Below the pieces are notes generated by a model. The model did not search any database, was not told the DNA's origin, and saw only the letters and a program-made list of their open reading frames with translations. This document shows positions 1 through 5,490 of a DNA stretch of 5,490 bases, piece after piece. Origin of the DNA: Candidatus Saganbacteria bacterium (GTDB lineage: Bacteria; Margulisbacteria; WOR-1; O2-12-FULL-45-9; XYB2-FULL-48-7). The stretch lies in NCBI GenBank assembly GCA_020051815.1, contig JAGVQF010000152.1:1-5490 (forward strand), given 5' to 3'. Every line of letters starts with the position of its first letter. Position 1 is the first letter of the stretch. Made by a program: the position numbers and the translations under genes.

Positions 1-173
1 ACACGAGCTTTATTAATGAATACGGGAAGAAAATAGCCGAGGTGGCTGGCTTGAGTTTTGTGGTTCTGCCGATCGACGCGCACGAGGCGCACAGGCATGG
101 CGTTCAACTTTCCAAACAGCACGGGATCTATCGGCAAAAATACTGCGGTTGCGAGTTCAGCTTGAGGGCGTAA
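1..173 (+). CDS. queH: Epoxyqueuosine reductase QueH, C-terminal fragment
   Basis: This is the last 56 codons of a gene that enters from the left edge (complete codons from base 3, TAA at 171-173). QueH (DUF208 family) reduces epoxyqueuosine to queuosine in the wobble position of certain tRNAs. It is a cytoplasmic iron-sulfur enzyme unrelated in sequence to QueG. The visible tail ends in YRQKYCGCEFSLRA. The YRQxYCGC motif (bases 129-152) is the diagnostic C-terminal signature of the family and contributes two of its conserved cysteines. The preceding stretch with HGVQLSKQHGIYRQ also fits the family pattern. The N-terminal cysteines and the start lie outside the window, so intactness cannot be judged. 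The gene converges on bioD, with a palindromic repeat element between them. Confidence 0.88.
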   Translation, partial: TSFINEYGKKIAEVAGLSFVVLPIDAHEAHRHGVQLSKQHGIYRQKYCGCEFSLRA

Positions 174-180
174 GTTAACA

Positions 181-230
181 GCCCTCATCCGCTAACGAAT
201 AACCTGCCTCCTTCTCCCAGAGGGAGAAGG
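181..230 (+). repeat. Palindromic repeat copy A
   Basis: This 50-nt unit begins GCCCTCATCCGCT and ends in a hairpin. The stem is 11 bp (208-218 paired with 222-232) around an AGA loop, with core CTCCC-AGA-GGGAG. It aligns with copies B and C with one extra base and several substitutions. The C-to-T change in the stem (CTTCTCCC) is matched by a compensating G-to-A change on the other arm (GGGAGAAG), so pairing is kept. That suggests the structure, not only the sequence, is maintained. Confidence 0.75.
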
Positions 231-257
231 AGATACACAAATCATCTTTGGTAATTA

Positions 258-306
258 CCCTCTCCCTCTGGGAGAGGGAGGTCGGTTGGTGACAGCGGGT
301 GAGGGC
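258..306 (-). repeat. Palindromic repeat copy B (inverted)
   Basis: This is the reverse-strand copy of the repeat, 49 nt long. Its hairpin has a 9-bp perfect stem CCCTCTCCC / GGGAGAGGG (258-266 with 270-278) and a 3-nt loop. By eye it matches copy C at 45 of 49 positions, closer than either matches copy A. Its outer end stops 3 bp before the bioD stop codon. Confidence 0.75.
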
Positions 307-309
307 GGT

Positions 310-2039
<1,730 letters not shown>

Positions 2040-2041
2040 TA

Positions 2042-2050
2042 TGCTATAAT
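2042..2050 (+). promoter_or_regulatory. Extended -10 promoter of amj, leaderless-type
   Basis: TGCTATAAT is an extended -10 element (TGn plus perfect TATAAT at 2045-2050). The predicted transcription start is about 2057 and the amj ATG is at 2059, so the mRNA would have almost no leader. It overlaps the bioF -10 by two bases because both lie in the perfect palindrome GCTATAATTATAGC (2043-2056). No good -35 is visible, as is common for extended -10 promoters. Confidence 0.62.
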
Positions 2051-2054
2051 TATA
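2049..2054 (-). promoter_or_regulatory. -10 box of bioF, leaderless-type promoter
   Basis: The minus strand reads TATAAT at 2054-2049, a perfect sigma-70-type -10 hexamer. By normal geometry transcription would begin near 2042, only about 3 nt before the bioF ATG at 2039. There is no room for a Shine-Dalgarno sequence. No recognisable -35 hexamer is present at 16-18 bp spacing, where the bases fall inside the amj coding region. This is a sequence-based prediction only. Confidence 0.6.
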
Positions 2055-2058
2055 GCCC

Positions 2059-2878
2059 ATGAACCCGATTATTTTCGTCTGTATTTTGACCGGCATCATC
2101 CATTTTACGGAAACCGCCGCTTCGTCCTTAAGGTTGGCCGGCGTCAGGACCAAGCAGATCGCGACTTCGCTCTCATTCGTCAACGCCACCCTATTGATAA
2201 CCCGTACATCTAATATGCTCCAGGCGCCGTTTTTGGGCGGCATGGTCGATCACGCGATCCTGATGGGTAATCCAGGGGCCCTCATCGATAATTTCCGGCT
2301 GGTCATTTTCGCGGCTTTTATCGGCAACTGCCTTGGCGCGGTCTTTACGCCGTTCTTCGTGGCGATCTTCACCAAAGCGATCGAGCGGTTCGAGAAGGGT
2401 GGCTCGGTGCCCCGCCTGATCGCGGCGGCTTTTTTTGCCGAGAAATGCCAAAGCCATCTTCCGGCGTTTGCGCCTGCCCGGCCGGGAATCGTTAATGAAC
2501 CTGTCGTTTAAGGGGATACCGCAGACTTTTCTCTGGATCAATCTGGTCGTCGTATCGATCTACACGATCGGCGTCCTTTCTTCGCTCTACGCCGGGGCGC
2601 TGGTGCCGGAATTCCGGATCACGGCCTCGCAGCTTTCGGCCATCGTTAACGGCATCGCCACGATCCTCCTGGTGACGCTGGTCGATCCGACCTGCGCCTA
2701 TATTACCGATCAGGCGATCAAGGGCAAAAGAAAAGAATCGGATGTCCGCGCCATGGTCTTCTACATTATTATAGGCAGGGTGGTGGGGACGCTGATTCTG
2801 GCGCAGCTCTTATTCCTTCCCTCGGCCGAATATATCCGGTCGGCCACGCTCATGGTCAAGGGGATGTTCGGCCAATGA
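2059..2878 (+). CDS. amj: Lipid II flippase Amj family protein, interrupted by a frameshift
   Basis: Amj (DUF2837, B. subtilis YdaH) is a membrane protein that moves lipid II across the cytoplasmic membrane as an alternative to MurJ. The gene is in two frames. Bases 2059-2511 give the N-terminal half (RLAGVRT at residues 25-31, TRTSNMLQAPF at 48-58, three hydrophobic segments near 1-24, 34-48 and 79-105, then FEKGGSVPR). A frame offset by +1 gives the C-terminal half to the TGA at 2876-2878 (LSFKGIPQTFLWINLVVV, IYTIGVLSSLYAG, IVNGIATILLVTLVDP and a last segment near FYIIIGRVVGTL). Removing one T from the run at 2430-2436 joins them into a single 272-residue protein, about the usual family length. 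Whether this is a real mutation, slippage or a sequence error cannot be told here. The stop overlaps the ribF start (ATGA). Confidence 0.85.
2430..2436 (+). other. T7 homopolymer, likely frameshift site in amj
   Basis: A run of seven T lies in the cytoplasmic loop between the third and fourth hydrophobic segments. Before it, the reading frame gives SVPRLIAAAF. With one T removed, it continues LPRNAKAIFRRLRLPGRESL into the conserved KGIP region. It is the longest single-base run near the transition and the most economical point for the frame change. Confidence 0.7.
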
Positions 2879-3774
2879 AGATCATCCGCCATCCGGAAAA
2901 AGGCAAGCTTTCCCGCCCCATCGTCGCCCTGGGTACTTTTGACGGGGTGCACATCGGCCATAAACGAGTTATCGAAGCCGCGGTCAGGCACGCGCGGCGA
3001 TCCGCCTCCCATTCAGCCGTCATTACCTTTGACCCTCATCCGCAGGAGGTGGTGGCCCCCGAGCGTGGCCTGCGGCTTTTGACGACCCTGCCGGAGCGGG
3101 AAGATCTCTTTGCCCAGCTTGGCGCCGACGCGGTGGTCGTCAGTCTTTTTACCCGCCAGCTGCAAAACCTGGCCTATCCGGAATATGTCAGGCGTTATCT
3201 GGTCAGGCGTCTGGGGGTCAGGCATGTCTTTGTCGGCTATGATTACTGTTTTGGGCGCGGGCGGACTGGCAATCCGGTCGAACTAAAAAAGCTGGGCGAG
3301 AAATTCGGCTTTGCTGTCACGGTGGTGCCGCCGGTCAAGCTGGGCGGGCGGATCGTCAAGTCGTCCGCCATCAGGGAGCTTTTAAGCCGGGGCGATTTTA
3401 AACAGGCGCGCAAGATGCTGGGGCATCCGTACCGGCTGACCGGCAAAGTGGTCAGAGGCGATGGGCGGGGAGCTACACTAGGTTTTCCCACGGCCAATCT
3501 CAAGGTCGATCCCCGCAAGCTGATCCCGGCCGAAGGTGTTTACATGGGTTATATTGACGGCAAGAAATGCGTCGTCAATATCGGCTCGCGACCGACGTTT
3601 AGGGCCGGCAAGAGCACGATCGAGGCCCACATCCTTAATTTTGACAAAAATATCAGGGGCATGACGCTGCGGCTCGACCTCTTCGCCCGCCTGCGCGGTG
3701 AAAAACAATTTGCCGATGCCCTTGAGCTGGCGGCGCAGATAAAGAAAGATATTGTCCGCGCCCGCGGCATGTGA
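2875..3774 (+). CDS. ribF: Bifunctional riboflavin kinase / FAD synthetase RibF
   Basis: RibF phosphorylates riboflavin to FMN and then adenylylates FMN to FAD in the cytoplasm. The 299-residue length is normal for the two-domain bacterial enzyme. The N-terminal nucleotidyltransferase domain has GTFDGVHIGH (20-29), TFDPHP (51-56), VGYDYCFGRGRTGN (120-133) and SSAIRELL (163-170). The C-terminal kinase domain has GDGRGATLGFPTAN (195-208), GVYMG (221-225), NIGSRPTF (235-242) and the probable catalytic Glu250 in TIEAHILNFD. The ATG overlaps the amj TGA in ATGA, indicating translational coupling. A purine-rich AAGGGGA lies about 10 nt upstream and may serve as the ribosome site. The stop codon is directly followed by the rpsO -10 box. 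I see no FMN riboswitch. Confidence 0.95.
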   Translation: MKIIRHPEKGKLSRPIVALGTFDGVHIGHKRVIEAAVRHARRSASHSAVITFDPHPQEVVAPERGLRLLTTLPEREDLFAQLGADAVVVSLFTRQLQNLAYPEYVRRYLVRRLGVRHVFVGYDYCFGRGRTGNPVELKKLGEKFGFAVTVVPPVKLGGRIVKSSAIRELLSRGDFKQARKMLGHPYRLTGKVVRGDGRGATLGFPTANLKVDPRKLIPAEGVYMGYIDGKKCVVNIGSRPTFRAGKSTIEAHILNFDKNIRGMTLRLDLFARLRGEKQFADALELAAQIKKDIVRARGM

Positions 3775-3780
3775 TATAAT
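3752..3780 (+). promoter_or_regulatory. Internal promoter for rpsO-pnp, leaderless-type
   Basis: A perfect TATAAT at 3775-3780, preceded by TGA (extended -10 form), follows a partial -35 TTGTCC at 3752-3757 with 17-bp spacing. The predicted start is near 3787 and the rpsO ATG is at 3788, so the transcript would be leaderless. The promoter sits in the last codons of ribF, and the TGA of the extended -10 is the ribF stop itself. It would let rpsO-pnp be expressed independently of amj-ribF. Confidence 0.66.
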
Positions 3781-3787
3781 TACAATA

Positions 3788-4054
3788 ATGGTTCTGAATA
3801 AAGAAAAGAAAACTGAAGTTGTCGAGAAATATAAGAAGCATCCTAAGGATACCGGTTCAACCGAAGTTCAGGTCGCTCTCTTAACCGAGAGGATCAGCGG
3901 TCTGGTTGAGCACCTGAAAAAGAACAAGAAAGACCAGCACAGCCGGTACGGTTTGTTGATGCTGGTCGGCCAGCGCAAACGGCTTTTAAAATATCTTAAG
4001 AACAACGATGCCAAGAGCTTTGCCGCGGTCACTACCAGTCTGGACCTCGCATGA
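3788..4054 (+). CDS. rpsO: 30S ribosomal protein S15
   Basis: S15 is a primary 16S rRNA-binding protein of the small-subunit platform. The 88-residue protein has the normal length and the conserved features DTGSTEVQ (21-28), LTERI (32-36), HLKKNKKDQHSR (42-53) and GLLMLVGQRKRLLKYL (55-70). His42, Asp49 and Ser52 match the known 16S contacts. Tyr54 stands where the family usually has a second Arg (SRRGLL), a mild deviation. I chose ATG 3788 (MVLNKEKK) rather than the upstream in-frame ATG at 3752, which would read through the ribF end and the promoter. No Shine-Dalgarno sequence precedes it; the only nearby signal is the -10 box. The TGA overlaps the pnp ATG. The next gene, pnp, is the classic partner of rpsO. 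Confidence 0.96.
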   Translation: MVLNKEKKTEVVEKYKKHPKDTGSTEVQVALLTERISGLVEHLKKNKKDQHSRYGLLMLVGQRKRLLKYLKNNDAKSFAAVTTSLDLA

Positions 4055-5490
4055 AACACCAGGTTGAGCTCCAATTAGGGGCCGGCAAATCCCTGACGCT
4101 CGAAACCGGGCATCTGGCCAAAGAAGCTGATGGCTCCGTTGTTATCAGGGTCGGGGACACGATGCTCCTGGCCGCCGCGACCGCCTCAAACCAGCCCCGT
4201 GAAGGCATAGATTTCTTCCCCTTGATGGTCGATTTTGAAGAAAAACTCTACGCCATCGGCCGGATTCCGGGCGGGTTTTTTAAGCGCGAGGGCCGGCCGC
4301 CCGAAACCGCGATCCTCAATTCCAGAAAAGTTGACCGTCCCATCCGTCCCCTTTTCCCCGAAGGCTTCCGCAACGATGTCCAGGTCATTGTCAGCACCCT
4401 GTCGTTTGACAGCGAGAATCATTACGATATTTTGGGGATCATCGCCGCCTCGGCGGCCCTCTCGATCTCGGATATCCCCTTCGAAGGGCCGATCGGCGCC
4501 GTGCGTGTCGGCATGGTCGACGGCAAGATCGTCTTAAATCCGACCATGGCGCAGATGAGAGAATCGGATCTCGACCTGGTCATTGCCGGTGACTCCGAGC
4601 GAGTCTCGATGATCGAAGCCGAGGCCAGCGAAGTCTCTGAGGCCGATATGCTGGCCGCGATGAAGGCCGGGCACGAATTTATCAAGCAAGTCGTCAAGCT
4701 CCAAGCAGACCTGGTCAAAAAGGTCGGCAAAAAGAAAAAGATCGTGGCGCTCCATGTTATTGATGAAAAGATCAGGGAATTTGTTCTAAAATCGTATAAG
4801 AACAAGATCGAGAGCGCCTTGAAAATAGCGGACAAAGACAAGCAATCGGCCGATCTGGCTACGATCGAGAACAGCATCAAAGCAGAACTTCTGGCCAATG
4901 CCGCTTTAAAAGATATCTTTGCCGCCGATCCAAAAGACATTAAGAAAATTATTGAGGATATCGAATATGACTTTGTGAGAGACATGGTCCTAAACGAAGG
5001 CAAACGCATCGACGGCCGCGGCTTGGATGAAATAAGGGAGATCGGCGTCGAGATCGGTGTCGTCCCGCGCGCACACGGCTCGGCCGTGTTTTCCCGGGGC
5101 CAGACGCAGGTCCTGACCATCGCCACGCTCGGTTCGGCCGGCGAAGAACAAACGCTCGAAGGGCTTGATATCGAAGAGACCGGCAAACGCTACATGCATC
5201 ATTACAATTTCCCCGCTTATTCAGTCGGGGAAGTCAGGCCGTTGCGCGGGCCCGGCCGGCGCGAGATAGGGCACGGCGCCTTGGCCGAAAAGGCCCTGAT
5301 CCCTGTTCTGCCTTTGAAAGAAGCCTTCCCGTATACGATCAGGCTTGTTTCAGAAGTTCTCGGTTCAAACGGTTCCACCTCGATGGCCTCCACCTGCGCC
5401 TCAACCCTCGCCCTGATGGATGCCGGGGTCAAGATCTCGTCCCCGGTGGCCGGTATTTCGGTCGGCCTGATAACCTCCGGCCCCTCGACT
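4051..5490 (+). CDS. pnp: Polynucleotide phosphorylase, N-terminal 480 residues (runs off right edge)
   Basis: PNPase is a phosphorolytic 3'-to-5' exoribonuclease, a trimeric ring and often part of the RNA degradosome. The visible part holds the first RNase PH-like domain (about 10-145) with FFPLMVDFEEKLYAIGRIPGG at about 55-75 and FFKREGRP at 76-83. The linking alpha-helical domain follows (about 150-305, Lys/Glu-rich), then the second RNase PH-like domain from about 318 (KRIDGRG). Phosphate- and RNA-site motifs present include LRGPGRREIGHGALA (398-412, Arg403/Arg404) and GSNGSTSMASTCASTLALMD (438-457). The catalytic aspartates and the KH and S1 domains lie beyond the edge. The ATG overlaps the rpsO stop in ATGA with no Shine-Dalgarno sequence upstream, so translation probably depends on coupling to rpsO. 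Confidence 0.97.
   Translation, partial: MKHQVELQLGAGKSLTLETGHLAKEADGSVVIRVGDTMLLAAATASNQPREGIDFFPLMVDFEEKLYAIGRIPGGFFKREGRPPETAILNSRKVDRPIRPLFPEGFRNDVQVIVSTLSFDSENHYDILGIIAASAALSISDIPFEGPIGAVRVGMVDGKIVLNPTMAQMRESDLDLVIAGDSERVSMIEAEASEVSEADMLAAMKAGHEFIKQVVKLQADLVKKVGKKKKIVALHVIDEKIREFVLKSYKNKIESALKIADKDKQSADLATIENSIKAELLANAALKDIFAADPKDIKKIIEDIEYDFVRDMVLNEGKRIDGRGLDEIREIGVEIGVVPRAHGSAVFSRGQTQVLTIATLGSAGEEQTLEGLDIEETGKRYMHHYNFPAYSVGEVRPLRGPGRREIGHGALAEKALIPVLPLKEAFPYTIRLVSEVLGSNGSTSMASTCASTLALMDAGVKISSPVAGISVGLITSGPST

Larger units (their letters stand above)
181..306. mobile_element. Composite palindromic element (inverted pair of ~50-bp repeats), MITE-like
   Basis: Two copies of one repeat face each other across about 27 bp of AT-rich spacer. 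The outer ends match as terminal inverted repeats: GCCCTCATCCGCT at 181-193 against AGCGGGTGAGGGC at 294-306. Each copy carries its own strong GC-rich hairpin next to the spacer. The element fills nearly all of the gap between the queH stop (173) and the bioD stop (310). No transposase and no clear target-site duplication are visible. Such elements are usually non-autonomous. The two hairpins could also act as a bidirectional transcription barrier between the convergent genes, but no T-tract follows either stem, so a classical intrinsic terminator is not supported. Confidence 0.6.

Noticed and set aside
208..278. Classical intrinsic terminators at the two GC-rich hairpins
   Set aside because: The stems are strong but neither strand has a T-run directly after them, so only a hairpin barrier or stabiliser role can be suggested.
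2040..2243. N-terminal extension of bioF by 68 residues from an upstream ATG
   Set aside because: The extension has no BioF similarity, is antisense to the conserved amj N-terminus, and would read through both predicted -10 boxes. MDNELAELKAAG is the normal kind of BioF start.
2428..2437. Programmed -1 ribosomal frameshift at T TTT TTT in amj
   Set aside because: A -1 shift leads to the wrong frame. The C-terminal half needs +1 (or loss of one T), so slippage or an indel fits better than a standard -1 site.
2191..2541. 116-codon minus-strand open frame opposite amj
   Set aside because: Its product is Arg/Asp/Glu-rich, with no recognised domain and no start signal. It is antisense to conserved amj membrane segments on the other strand.
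3752..3787. rpsO start 12 codons upstream at 3752
   Set aside because: It would add residues not found in S15 and overlap ribF and the promoter. MVLNKEKK is the expected S15 N-terminus.
4422..5186. 254-codon open frame on the minus strand opposite pnp
   Set aside because: It is a Ser-rich low-complexity translation that mirrors the GA-rich codons of pnp. The pnp frame encodes a well-conserved enzyme throughout.

Overview
This 5.5 kb window is bacterial chromosome with standard-code, compact, housekeeping gene content. It has a moderately GC-rich base composition and most neighbouring genes abut or overlap. I cannot place it taxonomically with confidence. A queH-type queuosine gene, a BioF/BioD pair, an Amj-type lipid II flippase and apparently leaderless promoters point away from the common enteric models. 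An uncultivated or candidate-phylum bacterium is plausible, but that is inference.

Layout: bases 1-173 (+) hold the C-terminal end of epoxyqueuosine reductase QueH (tRNA queuosine synthesis). Bases 174-309 separate this gene from the convergent bio genes. They are almost filled by a 126-bp composite element made of two inverted copies of a roughly 50-bp palindromic repeat. Bases 310-2039 (-) hold bioF followed by bioD. The two genes overlap by 40 nt, and the bioD Shine-Dalgarno sequence lies inside bioF codons; they give two of the late steps of biotin synthesis. A third copy of the palindromic repeat sits inside bioF and is translated in frame as about 17 residues.

bioF diverges from a rightward block: amj (lipid II flippase family, frameshifted at a run of seven T), ribF (FMN/FAD synthesis), rpsO (ribosomal protein S15) and pnp (polynucleotide phosphorylase, running off the right edge). 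The bioF and amj start codons are only 19 bp apart. That gap holds a perfect palindrome giving a TATAAT box on each strand, each ending 8-9 bp from its ATG. A third TATAAT lies 7 bp before the rpsO ATG and touches the ribF stop codon. All three would give leaderless or nearly leaderless transcripts. amj-ribF and rpsO-pnp are each joined by an ATGA overlap, so the right half is probably one operon with an internal rpsO-pnp promoter.

I did not find an unknown defence or mobile system. The unusual content is the palindromic repeat domesticated inside bioF, the mirror-image leaderless promoter, and the homopolymer frameshift in amj.
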